Below are positions 36,681 through 50,630 of a stretch of 64,000 nt of DNA, in pieces. Numbering within the stretch: the stretch's first letter is position 1; each line of letters starts with the position of its first letter. The stretch spans positions 1-64,000 of the forward strand of contig CAJNYU010002677.1 in NCBI GenBank assembly GCA_905331475.1, read 5' to 3'. A program made the position numbers and the translations under genes. Below the pieces are notes generated by a model. That model worked only from the letters and a program-made list of their open reading frames with translations, was not told where the DNA came from and searched no databases. The DNA comes from Rotaria socialis. Its lineage: Eukaryota > Rotifera > Eurotatoria > Philodinida > Philodinidae.

Positions 36681-38323
36681 CTATGATGAATATTTTGATT
36701 TTTGCTGATTACCAGCTTCGAAATTAGCATGTGATGAATTTGCTTTATAAAATTTAACTTGAAAAACTATATCCGGAAATATGCCGCGAACTTTTTCATC
36801 AATCGCCTTCTGCGCTTCTTCCGTTGGATTTGAATTCCATATTTGTACAAGATCTTGGGGCCCATCTCGTGATTGTACACTTACGCCAACAACATCATCG
36901 CCTTCAATTACCGAAAATTGCTCGCCAATCGCAGCTAAACATAATTCTTGCCAGACAGTATTCGTTTTATCTTTTGGACAACGATATGTATAAATACCAC
37001 CGCTAAAACAAAGAGTTACGCAAAAATAATCGTTATTAGTATATCTTGTGATAGCTATAGTGGAGAAGGAGAAACAAGAGACGAGAAATTTCACTCTAGT
37101 ATACGTATTTTAAATCGAAAGAAAATGGTCATAGCTCATCATTTTTTCAGTGATTTGAAGAATTGATCGAACTAATGTCCGCGCCAGAATACAGGAAAAT
37201 ATTTTTTAATCTAAATAATCCAACAGTTGAAATAGTTTTGAAGTCTCTTAACGTGGTTCTATCTTATTTAGCATCAGACAAATAAGACTCTGGGAATTAT
37301 TCTCTCTCGTTTGTCGAAAACCGCAGGGTACCAATAATTACTATTGATCTCACATCAACTCTTGTTGCCAACGTTAGAGTATAAATACTCTATTTAGCTG
37401 CATTTTGTTACTATTCTATAATCGATTATGTCTCATGTGATAGGAAGAAGAAGAAGAAGAAGAAACAGACAACATCAAACATTTATTATTCTATAAGACA
37501 AGCTAATTCGAAGATATATTCAAAACTTTTTCTCTCCAGGGAAATCATTGCTTTTATGCTTTAAACTATTAATCGAAAACTTCGCCGAATTTCGAATTTA
37601 TTCGAAAGAAAAATGATGAACATCATATTATTATTAATTTTGCAGTAATTGTATTAAATTTTCTGAGTACTTTTCGAACGGAACTAATCAATTCTCTTCT
37701 TACATTTTATAAGTTCATCAAAACGAGAATTAAACTTTAGTTTCGTACAAAAAGCTTCACAAATTAAATATTCATATCTTACTTTTCATTTTCTCGATCT
37801 TCCCACAGTGGTTTTCGACTTCGCCGCATCAAATGATAACTAACACGATTTGCTAATCGACTTGGCGCTGTAGAAAAAAAATTAAACCATAGCAGAAAAA
37901 AAATGTTTTTTCATACTTGGTATATTATTAAAAACACTCCAAAATTCTTGAACCGTGTCAACCTAAATAATAAATTCATAAAAAGCTAAGGAAAAAATAT
38001 TTCAAGCCAATCTTACAGCAAATATCTTCTGAAGACCGGCTTCATAATCGTCTTTTGATGCAAATTTTGATTTTTGCGAATCGAGCCAAAAAGTCCACCT
38101 TGACAGAACACCAAATAAAATTGAATAAAATATTTTTCGTTCTGTTTTTTCGTAACAGAAAAAAGTCTAATTCATACTTCATAGCAAGCGGTGCAACTTT
38201 TTCTTTATTGAGTGATAATGATTTTCGAATTTTAGTTGTTGTCTCTGCAACATAGTTGTCATCGTTAAATGTTTCACTCGCTGACGAATATTCGCTATCA
38301 CCACCACCGCCACCGTCGATCAT
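36681..38323 (-). CDS. EIF4E3: Eukaryotic translation initiation factor 4E type 3
   Basis: Five exons: 38323-38178, 38098-38017, 37962-37917, 37867-37783 and 37002-36681, giving 226 residues (human 224). Conserved blocks are WTFWLD (50-55), VDTVQEFWSVFNNIP, VSYHLMRRSRKPLWED, GGIYTYRCPKDKTNTVWQEL and IGEQFSVIEGDDVVGVSVQSRD. It carries the Trp equivalent to cap-binding W102 of eIF4E-1 (LWED, about residue 113). The first cap-stacking Trp (W56 in eIF4E-1) is absent, as expected for class III eIF4E, which binds the m7G cap with one Trp and can act as a competitor of eIF4E-1. The last intron (780 bp) holds a GAA microsatellite; the others are about 50-80 bp. An in-frame stop directly precedes the start ATG. 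It is divergent with Rab27, 191 bp away. Confidence 0.93.
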
Positions 38324-38424
38324 CTACAAACGAGAAAAAATATTCTCTAAAATGAAGAAAAAACACAACAACGAAAGAATGAGCAATTCTATCGTTTGCC
38401 AACAACCGCCATTCTCTTTCATTC

Positions 38425-38463
<39 letters not shown>

Positions 38464-38514
38464 TCAAAAAGTACGACACTGTATTTGTCAGTACCATTAG
38501 TAACGATTGCCAAC
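38324..38514. promoter_or_regulatory. Bidirectional intergenic region eIF4E3/Rab27
   Basis: Only 191 bp separate the two start codons of these divergent genes, so they probably share a promoter region. It includes a (TA)n tract at 38428-38455. I cannot pinpoint a start site or TATA element with confidence. Confidence 0.5.
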
Positions 38515-40072
38515 ATGCCACGCGCAATGGACGATTATTTAGATTTGAAATTTTTAGCTATCGGTGATTCCGGTGTGGGCAAAGTAGGCAATTTATTTTC
38601 AGCCATTTATATACAAAGTTCATTTTATTAATAGACTTGCTTGTTAAATCAATATATCGATGGACAATTTATGAAATCTTTAGGCACGACTGTTGGTATT
38701 GATATTCGAGATAAAAATATTTTTTATAAATCTACTCGGTCAAATCGATCGTATAATATCAGCTTACAATTATGGTAAGGCATATTTTTTTTTCTTCTAT
38801 CATTGAAAACAACGCCTTCTGTAGAGGACGATTCTTTTTTTTATTAAACCTATTATTGCGAACGGTGTACGGCTTTTTTCGTCTTGCGTTCTCCTGATTT
38901 CGATTAAAGATCGCTATCAGACGTGCTTCTGTACTATTTCACAGTGAAATGTCATATGCATTTGTCAACAGTATATAATGCTTATATCAGCAAAAGAAAA
39001 ACTGTGAAAAATATTGATACTACTTGCAGGGTCAATAGGAAATTCACTGAGTACAGTTTAATATTCTAATTGCCGGTTCCGATCATGAGATGCATTTGCT
39101 GATTAGTTTATTTCTATAGGTGTAATATTCTCACTTAAGCTTTTTGAATAGTTTCGATAATCCCGAGCGATGTGATCTTTGTCTAATCTTGGCACTACTT
39201 TGTTTTTTTCCCTCACCAAAGAAAAAAAACAATTGACCTTCCTTTTGTAATACCATCGACCTTGAAGTAGTCTGAATCATTCTTTAAAAATCTATCTGAC
39301 GAGAAATGTGCTCAAGATCGAATTTACATGGGAACTATATACTGCGGAGCTAGAAAGATACGAGTTTTAACTGGAGAATAATGCGTTTTTTTGAAACTCG
39401 ACATAGAAATTATTGTTTAGTCATAGATGAAAGCTAAAAAGCTTCATTTTTATCTAACAAACTATAAGACAAAGGTTTGATTAACTGAAATAAAGAGCAG
39501 CGACTTAAGAATCCGTCGCTTTTTCTCTCTGCTGTAATTTAGACTTGAATTCCAGGTTCAATCTAATACCGAATTTAACATTAGTATTGATTTTTTGATA
39601 ATTTAGGGATACGGCAGGTCAAGAACGCTATCGAAGCCTGACAACATCATTTTTTCGTGATGCAATGGGCTTTTTACTCGTATTCGATTTAGCAAATGAA
39701 ACGTCGTTTCTCAACGTTCGTAATTGGATAGGTGAAATTCAATCGAATGCTTATTCGGAAAATGTCGATGTGATACTTGTCGGTAATAAATGTGATTTAG
39801 AAAATGAACGTATTATAACGAAATCTCGTGCACTACAATTCGCTCAACAAAATCGTGTTGAATATATTGAAACCAGTGCTTTACAAAATATAAATGTCGG
39901 TGAATCAGTCGAATCGCTACTTGACTTAGTTATGAATCGTCTAGAAGGCGAAGGAAACCTTTCAAGAATAAGCCGTCGCCTATCTAGACCTCCAATCGTG
40001 CCACTCAATTCGGAAGCAGCAGAAAGAAATACAAGAAAAGATATCGGATCACACTATTGCTGTAATTATTAA
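38515..40072 (+). CDS. RAB27: Small GTPase Rab27
   Basis: Three exons: 38515-38583, 38635-38774 and 39607-40072, giving 224 residues. P-loop GDSGVGKT (17-24), DTAGQE (71-76), NKCD (130-133) and ETSAL (158-162) are intact. Rab27-specific features are LKFLAIGDSG, the inserted stretch between beta-2 and beta-3 (YKSTRSNRSYNISLQLW) and the switch II region ERYRSLTTSFFRDAMGFLL followed by NVRNWI. The C-terminus ends CCNY, a two-cysteine geranylgeranylation site. Rab27 recruits Slp/Slac2 effectors to lysosome-related and dense-core secretory vesicles and controls their docking. Intron 2 is 832 bp. The ATG used is the first in frame; a second Met lies at residue 5. Confidence 0.94.
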
Positions 40073-40546
40073 ACGAACGAAGCAAATAGACAAGTACTAT
40101 TTGTTTTGCTTAAACAAAATATTTTTTCTTATCTGAATTTTAATAAATATTGAAATTGATTGCTTAACTGCACGCTGTTAATCGATACCATTTCATAGAA
40201 ATATCGATTCATCTAGAGAAGAAAAAAAATAAACTTTTATGCAAAATAGTTGTGCAAACGCTCGAATCTAAATTCTATCGTAAACAGGAAGCTGATTTCC
40301 ACGTGCGACTTATTCAATAGTAAAGTCTAAACATTATTCCGGATAGTTAACTTCGATATTTTCTCGCACGTCACTTGCAAAAAAAAACATAATGAGATCG
40401 ATATATATATATTTTTAATATATTAACTAAACTCGGCAGAAACATGTAAAAGGATAAAAATAATTACTCAAACTGTTCTAGAGAATACAGTTCATACAAA
40501 AAATAGATATATTGTGTTTAACAATAAGAAGAGAAAAACAAAGTGC
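40073..40546. other. Convergent 3' spacer Rab27/TMUB
   Basis: The 3' ends of two convergent genes, 474 bp apart. AATAAA-like signals occur on both strands. A short TA tract lies near 40402-40412. Nothing else seen. Confidence 0.4.
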
Positions 40547-42154
40547 TCAATCCAAATGAACATGCCGTAGCTGTGCTGGAATCCTCGTATCTGATACTTG
40601 TCGACGTGCCGTTAATAAAAGACCGCATGTAAATATTAAAAGTATGATTGTAATCAATAAGAGAATTATTGTCGATATGGGCGTGAATAGAATGCGATAC
40701 TTAATACGTAAATACCAGGCAGATCCAAGCATTAATGTCATTAGAAACATAAAATAGGGCGAAATACTAATAGGTGATGTATCAATTAAGGATAATGTAT
40801 CAAATCCATTTGTATTTACATGCCCTGCCGATGCGTCATCATTAATTCGATTTGGCGTTGGAAGCCTTCGGATACTTATTTGGCAATGAATTGTAGTTTG
40901 ATCGCGTATGTTACACGTACGAAGAGTTTCAGAATCTTGCAATTCACGGCCTTGATAAATGAATCGAACGATTTTATTGCTCGCTAATTCATCGGCGAAA
41001 TATAATCTAAATGAGTTTTTCGCATTAAAATTTTTTATCATTATTAATTGATAAAGCGATAATTTACAAAAGCAATTTTTATCCTGCGAAACTAACCGGA
41101 CTTTTCTCTACTTTTTTCTTATTTTATTCAAATAAAATCCACTGTGTGTAATGCTTTTACATTTGTAAATACTCAAGACACTAATTGGCTCATAATCACA
41201 CTCGTTCTGAACAAAGAAAAACTAAATAGCGCTATTCTATAAGATAGGAATGTCAGATATACAGAACGCGACAAAACAAAAAAAGCTATAGATTATCACG
41301 TCACTATGCTGAAATGTCGATCGTTTTATTCGATTTATGTTACTATTTTATTCTATTGTTTGTCACTATTTAAAGAAAAAATTCGCTCAATTTCTTAAAT
41401 GAAACTTTAACTTCAACTGTTCTCCGGAGTACAGAGGTCTCCGGTTTTTTTCTTCTTGGTGGGTCCGGGACTGGTTTTTCACATCGCTAATCACAAATAA
41501 TGCCTCGTCCGATTTCATTATGGAGTTAATTTGCTTACCTTTTGACTTTAGAGATCGTATCAGTGGCATTAGCTAATATTGATTTTTGAGTTTCATTCAA
41601 AAATTTAATAGTGATTCTCAATGACTGATCTTCTTGCTCATCGGTTGCTATCTGAGATTCTGATTCGTTTGAATCTAGTGGGGATTCTTGTGCTTGACTG
41701 GTGTTTGATTCGGCTGATGTTGGTGTTTGTTCATACATATATTCATCGTTTTCACTCGAACTAAAACAAATAGGAATTGAAACGAAAAATAAATATTTAC
41801 CATCGAATAATCCTACTCATTATCAGATTCATGCTCGGTTGAAGTTTCATTAATAGACGAGAGTGGTGGTGTTTGCTCATTCGGTGAATTTAAGTCTCGT
41901 GACGGACTTGAACTGTCTCTTTCTGCTTGCTCGTCTAGAATTTTGTAATAATGAACAAGATAAAGCAATTATTTGATGTAAATATATTTACTACCGTTTC
42001 TAAGACGTGTTCTTCCTTCAATAATAAATAATGTTGCAGGCAAATGAATATTATTGACGTGAGATGAAAACCACGCCAGTATTATAATACCAATAAATCC
42101 AAGGAAACTAAACGCGTAGAGAAGATCATCGCCAACACCTTCAATAAACGACAT
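40547..42154 (-). CDS. Transmembrane and ubiquitin-like domain protein (TMUB1/2)
   Basis: Four exons: 42154-41995, 41934-41817, 41760-41539 and 41006-40547, giving 319 residues. The N-terminus MSFIEGVGDDLLYAFSF matches the conserved start of TMUB1 (M-x-LIEGVGDE) and continues into a membrane helix. A Ser/Glu/Pro-rich linker follows. The ubiquitin-like domain runs from about residue 148 (LRITIKFLNETQK) through the intron 3 junction (RLYFADELASNKIVRFIYQGRELQD) to TIHCQISIRR. Two more hydrophobic segments lie near the C-terminus. TMUB proteins sit in the ER membrane and assist ERAD (with gp78/erlin) and receptor trafficking. Introns are about 56-60 bp, except the third (532 bp). Confidence 0.9.
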
Positions 42155-45100
42155 TTTTTTTCTATAAACGAAAACAGAAAATAAAAGTTTAGCAATAATT
42201 TCCGTAGTTATTAATATGAAAAAAAATGAATCATGCCCATGTTGGTCTTCATTTGTAGATATCTTTAAATATATCGACGTGTTGTTTGGTAAAACATGGC
42301 AACCATTTAGAATTTTATTTTCATCGTTCTCCATCTATCGCACGAACAGGCAGATGACGCACATGAACAGCAAATTCCACGAAAAGAAACATTTTAAATA
42401 TTTTCAATTGCACAAGAAAATAGATTTGCACAAAATAAAGCAGCAGAGAAGACTACACGATGGACACGATTTTCTGCACCAATGGCGAAAAGTCGTTTCA
42501 GACCATTGAGTTTTTACTGATTGATATTAATACACAAGAACTTTTTGTACGTAGCGAGCACGTGCAGAAAGGTTTTCAGATGACAGTAAATGTCATCGAT
42601 TCGATTCGTAGCGAGAGAACTTTAAATCGATAGTTATGACTCATGTGCCACTTATAAATCATTCAAATTTCGACAAAAATGAATCTCTAGTAAAAACAAA
42701 TACATTATTTCTATCGTGATCATCTATGCCTTGCGAAGGTTGACCCCTACAATCGAATAAAACATAAAAATTCAGAGAGTTGTCCCGTATAGTAATTATG
42801 AATTCTATTTTCTTTGTAAGAATCCTATTAAGTTCGTGTATGATTGGTCTAAATTTTCTGCAGCAAAAGATAAATGAGTATTTAACGCTGAAAGAAGACA
42901 TCATTATAATATACCAAGTAACAGTTGACGTACTGACGCAAAACTGACCTATCCGACAATGGCCAAGAATGTCTCTAGTTTACGTAGTAGAACAATTTCG
43001 GATTTTCTTGCATTCCACCTCCCTCTTCTCACAATAGGATTAACAACAAATAAATTGGCTATTTACGCTAGAAACAAATCTTTCGTGGCTCAACAAAATA
43101 TGTTTGTTTCATGCAGAAATAATTTGTAATTTCATTTTTCGACAGAGACAGATAATTCACATTGACTGATAGATTGGATCGCCTGAGGAAACTAAAGTTT
43201 CAATAAAAATTTTAAAAATTCATAAGCGGTACCAATTTTCCAGTCTAATCCATGGAGAACCTGTAAAGATTCATTTTATATAAACGCCTAAAACACAAAT
43301 TCCTCATTTATACGTCTGTCTAGAACGAACGGAAACAAAATATTGTTGATGAAACGAATAATGTGGGTCGGTGTAATTGTACACTTGAAAAAGAATGAAT
43401 AATTCAAAATCTATTGAGCATAGAAATCAGAAGAGAAAATTTAATTGGATAATAGTTGTTATGTGATTTGTCTCATAATTATTTTATCCGTTCTTTCTAG
43501 AAAATCTATAACTTCTTCTCATTCTTTCTGCGAGTTACATAACAAGTGGCAGAGAGAAAAGAAATGAACTTTCAAGGTTTCATTCTTCTATTAAAACAAT
43601 GTTTTTTTTTTGTTCCACTGATTTCGCACTCGGATGTTCTTAGAGGGGAAAATTTAAAATGAAAGCCGATTGCATATTAAATCATGGATAGGTAAGCGTC
43701 TGAAAATAGAAATCATATGGCTCAAGTGCCCGGATCATTATCTGGACAATTGCGATCAATTACATAGTCTCGCCCCAGTGTGCAAAAACACATAACGCGG
43801 AGGAAAAGGAAAATACTAATTTTCTTACAAATGTTTCCAGTGACGGCTAGGTGGTTTGTAAGTCAACTGATCATTCATTAGAAAATCGTATGATAAATAT
43901 TCGAGTCATGCATGACACGCGTTCAGTTTCCATTCAATGTAAACAATGGCAGCTGTGCGGCTCCATGAGAACTCAATCTGTACCGAAAATGCAGAATGAT
44001 TGATGAAGACATCACAACTAGCTATGGTTTCCGACATAAAAATATCTACTACTATTAAAATCGATCGTAATCATCCATAACGGATTTTATTGATTTTCAA
44101 CCGTAAAATTTCTCTTGGTCGACCAGAACATCTTTTTTATTCGTTCACCAAAGAGGCACAGGTGCTCATTTCTACACTACCATAAAACTCGATCATAAAT
44201 CAAATCAAATTTACAATCGAGACGATAAATATTTAGTCAAACTGTTTAACAATGTCCTTACTTCTCTACCATAAATTCTTCATAATGACTCAACACAGAT
44301 TCTCATGAAACTAGATCTTGATGATAAACATGTATCGCTGATTAAAGCAAATAACGTATGGTAAACGTATTATCAACTGTCACATTAAAACGAGTTCTAC
44401 ATCTATCTGTAATCTCTCCACGAGGCTATTATTCCACACAGATACTCAATCTTAGATCGAGTATAATTGGCATTGAAGAAGCACACAATTTTTTCCTTAA
44501 GTATTACATAATAATAATGATAATAATAATGTAAGACAAGCGTTTTGCTCTAACTATCATTATTATTCAATAAAAAAGTTTATGATGCTAGATTTCATTT
44601 ACGTAAAATCATTGATGAAAGTACTCGGCATTTAATAAATGCGATACAGAATATTCTTGTTTGGCTAATCTAATTTTCTTTAAAGCGACGCTTGCAACGT
44701 TAAATATTATCGAAAACAAAATTAATCAACGAGAACACTAATTAGTATCAATCTCGGACCTGGATTAGAACAGAAAATTTAATTTACATCTCAAGAAAAT
44801 TTCCATTTGTCTTTCGAAATGTTGAAAAGATTCATTTACGTAGGATCTCATATCCTTCTGGGATTGAAATCGGATCATCTCAAGTAGAGTTACAAGGTCC
44901 TACTGTTACATTCAACATAGGACAAAAGTAAAGAAAAATGTTCTTATTCAAGTTACCGAGTACGAATCATGTTCGTCCTGCACATCTTAAATTTCAGGCA
45001 TGATTTAACCTAAAATTAATCTCGCAAAGCAATTCGAACTTTTTCTTCATAAATAAAACTAATGAAAATTCTACGTTGTATAATAAGCTACGATATTTTT

Positions 45101-45415
45101 CTGTCTCAAACAAGAGTTCACATGCATTCAATTTTTACTGCGGAAATTGAATAATTTTGCCGAAAGACTATTTGATTTTTCAACCTCAAGCTTTCTCATC
45201 GCTCTGGAAAGAGAAAAGAAGACGTCGCTCATGCCTCCGAACAAAGAAATTATTTAGTTTACGGTCGTAGAAATAAATAAAGATAGAATCATATTGCAAT
45301 CTACACAAAACCAATGGTCTTGTTTCAACACTTAAAGAGTGCTTTTATAAACAACAAATAGATAAATGACTTAGACGACGACGACAAAACAAAACTGTAC
45401 AAAGAAGAAAACAAA
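42155..45415. other. Gene-free stretch
   Basis: About 3.3 kb without a recognised gene. An 81-codon minus frame at 42659-42904 is not supported by any family. AT-rich sequence with small TAA-type repeats near 44508-44535. The TMUB promoter should lie just above 42154. Confidence 0.45.
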
Positions 45416-48090
45416 TCATTTCGAGTGACGATGATGATGATGCTGCTGTTGTTGTTGTTGTTGCTGTTGTTGTTGTTGTTTAGCTGCTTGTGGTATCATA
45501 TCTAATAGGTATTGAGCGGGATTTCCTTGGCGCATCAATGATGCAGCCATTGCTGGTAGTGATGCAGCTAAAGCTTGTTGCTGTTGTTGAGTTGTTTTCG
45601 CTGCAAGTGCAGCTGCTTGATTTGCCACAGCAAATGGAAACATATTTGAAAGAAAATGTTTTTGAAATAATTCTATTTGTTCATTGGTTGGTAATGCAGC
45701 TAACGCTGATGCAAATGTATCAGCTGGAATAGGATGTTTTGATGAACTAGTCTTTCCACTATGATGGTGACGATGGTTATTATTATTATTATTATTATTA
45801 TTGGTATGTTTTGTAGATTGATGATTCGAATTTATTTTTGTTGACAATGGTTTATTCGAGTGTTTATGATGTGAAGATGATGATGGTGCTGGCGCTGGTG
45901 CTGGCGCTGGTGGTTGTTGTTTAACTGTTGTTGCTGCTTGTTGTTGAAATTTCGCGTCAAGTTCTTTTTCTTGTTGCAATGCTTTCATAAATGCCTGCCG
46001 TAAACGATTTGAATGATCTTGTTTCAGAATTTTCTTCTGTGATGTTTTTCTACAACGATCACACAGTATTTTTTCATCTTTATTATCTATATCACTAGCT
46101 GATGAAACATCATGCCATGTTACAGACCAATCTGTACCACATTGAGCACATACGTTAGGTGCAGTCATTGAAACGTCCGATGAAAAACGACGATTAACGA
46201 TATCTGAATATGTATTATAGGCTTGTTCAAGACCAACTAATGTTAAAAATTCTGCCCAACCATTTATACCAGGGATATAAGTTAAATCACATATAGTTGG
46301 TTTTGGCGTTGGAATTTGTAATAGAGTTTGTTCAAGTTGTTTACGTAAAGCTAATTTCGCATTAAATAAATGTTGATCAGTAGTAATACCATTATCTATG
46401 ATAAAACAAAATTAGAAAAATAAATCTTGTGATGTTCTTAGTCTTTATCGTTTAATAGAAAGTTTAGTGGACTCGAATTTTTAGCCTAATATATAAGAAG
46501 TTAATCGAATAAAACTATCGCTCATCTCAACTGGAGAACATTCTACATCGGAAATCATTAAAACCCTTTTCGATTTATGTCTGTAGTGATTAGAAAAAGT
46601 TTGTCTTTATTGTTACCGAATTGAATTCTTGAGATATTTTCTACAGATTGAAATATAAATATGAATTGAGCAATTAAATTTGATCGAATTCAATAAGAGA
46701 CTTGTATAATGTAGTTCTCGTCTCTGACAGAGTACAATCGATGTCTCAAAGGTAAATAAATCCGGTTAGTAAACGAAACATATGTTAAAAAAGTAGCACA
46801 ATTTTTCCATTGAAATTTAGCATATAACTGAAACAGAACACTTTATGATTGCATTTAAAAGCTCGAATTTCTCCATATTAAATGCTTAACTCAATAGAAT
46901 GCGTCAATTGATATCGAAAGAAAAAAATCTGCAGACGAACGCTCTTTCGTCGTGAAAAGAAAAAAATAATTGATTATACTTTTTGATGAATTATTTGTTG
47001 TCGATACTAGAGAAGAATTTTTCGTAGCTGTCGTTGGTACTGTCGACGATAGACGAGTAGCTGTTGCCGGTTGTGTACTATTAGTTGACTGACGGGTAGC
47101 TTGAGGTAACGATTGAGATGATTTTGATACTGGTTGGACTTGTAAATTATTATTTGATCGATTAACTGTATATTGATTTGGATGTGGTGATTTAGTTGGT
47201 GTTGATCGATTTGTTGAATTCTAAAAAATACAAATTCAGTCGATTGCTAACGAAAAAATCTATGCAAATAAATTTACTAATGGTTGTTGTTTTGTTGGTG
47301 TAGTTGAATTTAACTTTGATGTGTTAACAGGTGTTTTTGTTGTTGTTGTGGTCGTGGTTGTTGTTGTTGGTGGTGGTGGTGGTGGTTTTTGATTTGTTTG
47401 TGATGTAATTCGTTGATTTGTTTTCAACTTTTGCATAAGAACAAGTAAAGCTTCTTGACATTGCAATTCATATTGAAGTTGACGATATTCTGATGTCATT
47501 TCTTGTTTACTATTATTTATTGTCATTTTAGTCGATTTTATTTTTGATAATAATGTTTGCTGTTCATTATGATGAATTTTCCTAAAAACATATATTGTTA
47601 TTTGTTTATTTTGTTATTGTTGTTTTTAAGAATATAGAGAAAAGAAGAACGAAACTAAATTTTGTATATACGACGAGTAAGCAGCGAGGTTCGATTTAAT
47701 GTTCGGAAGCAATGAATGGCGGAAGGTGGGACGCGAGAAGAAAAAGAGAGAAGAAAAAAAACAAGGATGGATGAAAATATCTATCTGTTGGAACGCGATT
47801 ACTAATGTCGACGATGAGGACGACCAATTGAACGTTACCACGACAATGATTATATTTATATATATATATATATATATATAGAAAAAAAAGGAGAAGAAAA
47901 AATGGATGAATGAACGAAAGAAACAAGACAGCGGGCAAGCGGGCGCAACGCTTTTTTTCTCATCGACTTACCCATCATAAGAACTGCCACGGAATCGTTT
48001 TGCTGTTGTTGTTGTTGTTATTGTTGTATTGTTATTGTCTGTTGAGATTGGTGTTGATGATTTACGTTTGAGACCGTTGCTTGATATCAT
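45416..48090 (-). CDS. GATAD2: NuRD subunit p66/GATAD2
   Basis: Four exons: 48090-47972, 47581-47278, 47220-46980 and 46395-45416, giving 547 residues. The N-terminal conserved region (CR1, about residues 60-85, YELQCQEALLVLMQKLK) forms the coiled coil that pairs with MBD2/3. CR2 begins at about residue 230 with LRKQLEQTLLQIPTPKPT and TLVGLEQAYN. It contains one GATA-type zinc finger (C304-x2-C307 ... C333-x2-C336) followed by QKKILKQDHSNRLRQAFMKALQQEKEL, as in all p66 proteins. Between the domains are Thr-, Pro- and Asn-rich runs, and the C-terminus is poly-Gln then His-rich. p66 bridges MBD and CHD4 in the NuRD chromatin-remodelling deacetylase complex. Only the C-terminal exon is large; the third intron is 584 bp. 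Confidence 0.92.
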
Positions 48091-50131
48091 TGTTGTTTTT
48101 TATCTGAAAATTTTCGAATAAAAAAGAATGGGGTAAAATAGCGACGAGCGATATAATGAACAATGAAGAGTTAGGGAACAATGAAAATGAAAAATAAGAC
48201 AGGTAGCAGATAGAAACTTCTCGTCTGATAGGATTCCATCGTGTGTATGTAACTGTGTTTTGTTTACCGGCAATCTTGGACGTGGCAGAACGGGTTATTC
48301 ATCGCTATCATGTGTCTGTTCGCTCTTTTTTTTGCTCGACGAACACGACTTACCCTTGTATTCCAGTTTTTTTTCCATTCTCTTATTTTTTTTTTTTTGT
48401 TGGTAAGAAGGGTTGATGTTTTATCGTCATAATTGTTATTCGGCGTATTATAAAATCTGATTTTAACAAGATGCTCGTGCAATAACATATCTTTCATTGA
48501 TTCATGTTGTATTAACAATAACACAACGGGAAGAAAAGAGGAGAAAAAAAGACGAATTTCAAAGCAATATATTCGACTCATAATGAACGTTCAATACGTT
48601 CGAATTGGTTCTAAATCAGCGCACGAATATGACCTTCATTCATCGAACTCGTGAAAAACAGAAATAGACGTTCGCAATATAAAGAAGAAAAAAAGAAGAA
48701 GGAAAAGAGTAGCCTACACACATCATGATAGAAGAAAGAACTATACATGCTTTAACTAACCTTCCTTAAACAGCACAGATACTATGGCGGCGAGTCAAGC
48801 GTATTCTATTTTTCATCTCTCGTTATTCTTCTTTGCGTTTTTTTTTGCAGAAAATGTCATTCAGAATAGGCAACCCTAACGTTCTAGTGGTAAACAAATA
48901 AATAAGTCATCGTTATTCTCTTTACATACTAGTCTACTCTCTTTTATCCACAACAATAGTGATGGTTTTATATCGATATCACATACTTGCTATATTTCTG
49001 GTTTCTTTCTGCATAAAAAGAAAAACTCGAACACATAAGCGCATTAAAAAAGAAAAAAGAAAAAAATCAACAACTATACTCTGTGGCGTTTTGCATCTTT
49101 AGTTTTCTTTTCTCTTATTCTCTTTTTCTCATTTTTCAATGACAAAACGAATATGAACACATTGCCCATAAGAACGAGCAATGGCAATTGTGCAAATAGA
49201 CGACTGCAGACACTCGCGCAGGCACACACACTCTCTCTCTCTATTGCACGCATACACAACATATGAAAATCATGCAAAGAGATGAGGACGGGACGAGGGA
49301 GAAAAATGTGAAAATCGCAAGTCGACTCGAAGGACAGGACACGTTAGTTGAGAAGGAGAAGAGAGAAAGACAATGCAACCACAAATACACTAAATATGGA
49401 GCAAAGTGAGACAGGACGGTTGAATATCTTTTGATCTGTTCGATAAACAAAAAACGTTGACGTACAAGAAATATTCTCTAGAAAAACAAGAATATCGAAT
49501 GGTTGATACAAAGAAAATCTATATTTAGCTTAATTTGACCAACAACACAAAAACTCAGATGAGTACATGACAAACAGAATTAACCCTATGCCATTAGAAA
49601 AATAAATCAAGAGCATTATGTTTCATAGAGACATGAATTTCATAAACAAAAAATTTCTCAATTGATAAATTCCCATAACGTAGTTCTTTGATCTTTTATG
49701 AAGAAAATCAAATAGAAAAGATGTCGTCGACTGCGATACTTAAATGATTAATCATATTAAAATCTATTTCAAAATTGGATTATTTATTAGGCATAGCTTT
49801 TTTTTTCAATAATAAACACTATTTTCTTAGTCGATTACATTTTATTCATATAGAATAAGATGCAACTGTAGTTAACAATAAACATAATTTTTTCTATTAA
49901 CCGTTATCCTCTATACTAATAGTATCAATATAAATTTATATAAATTCTATCTATTTTAAATTTCGTTTTTTCTTCATTTTTTCCCAGGCGTAATCGAGAT
50001 TAATAAAAGAAATTTTCCGGATGTTGACTTGACTAATGCGATGAAGTATTTAGAATTAAAGAAACTATATAGCTATAAAAAAAGGTTATAATGATCATGG
50101 AAAATGTCGAGATCATCATTCATCTCTCTCT

Positions 50132-50165
<34 letters not shown>

Positions 50166-50630
50166 GTACACGGCTGTTCATTATAGTGTATCACAACTAT
50201 TTGTTTTTCTATTATCGATATCTAATAGAAGACAGTTTTACGCATTTATAATCAGAATAAAAATAACAATAAGAAGAGCAATAGCGACGGTGCTTCTGTT
50301 GTTGGCGACGAATGCCAAACAAGAAAGACACAAAAAGAAAAACGAGAAGGAAAAGAAAAGCTCACATATTCCTGTAAAATGTTCTGTGTGCTAACCCTTC
50401 TTTTACCAAGCATCGTTCTCGCAAATTCACGGATATATTTTCTGTGCCTAGTAGAGTGTATTCACAAGAGAAGACGAAGAAATAACAACAAAAAATGGAA
50501 AGAGGACAAGAGGAATATACTTTTCTTTAAGAAATATTCTGCATCAATCAAATAAATAATCATAATTGCATAAGCTATTTACGTCCAAAACACGAAAAAT
50601 ACATTTCTGTTTCGTTTTTATTCTGAATAT
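48091..50630. other. Gene-free stretch with microsatellites
   Basis: About 2.5 kb upstream of p66. Low-complexity purine/pyrimidine DNA, a (CT)n patch near 49229-49242 and a (TA)n tract at 50134-50164. Several short open frames run through these repeats and are not credible genes. Confidence 0.45.

Noticed and set aside
45490-45732. 80-codon plus-strand ORF
   Set aside because: Antisense shadow of the p66 Gln/Ala-rich exon.
50104-50394. 96-codon plus-strand ORF
   Set aside because: It reads through a TA microsatellite and Lys-rich low complexity, with no domain.
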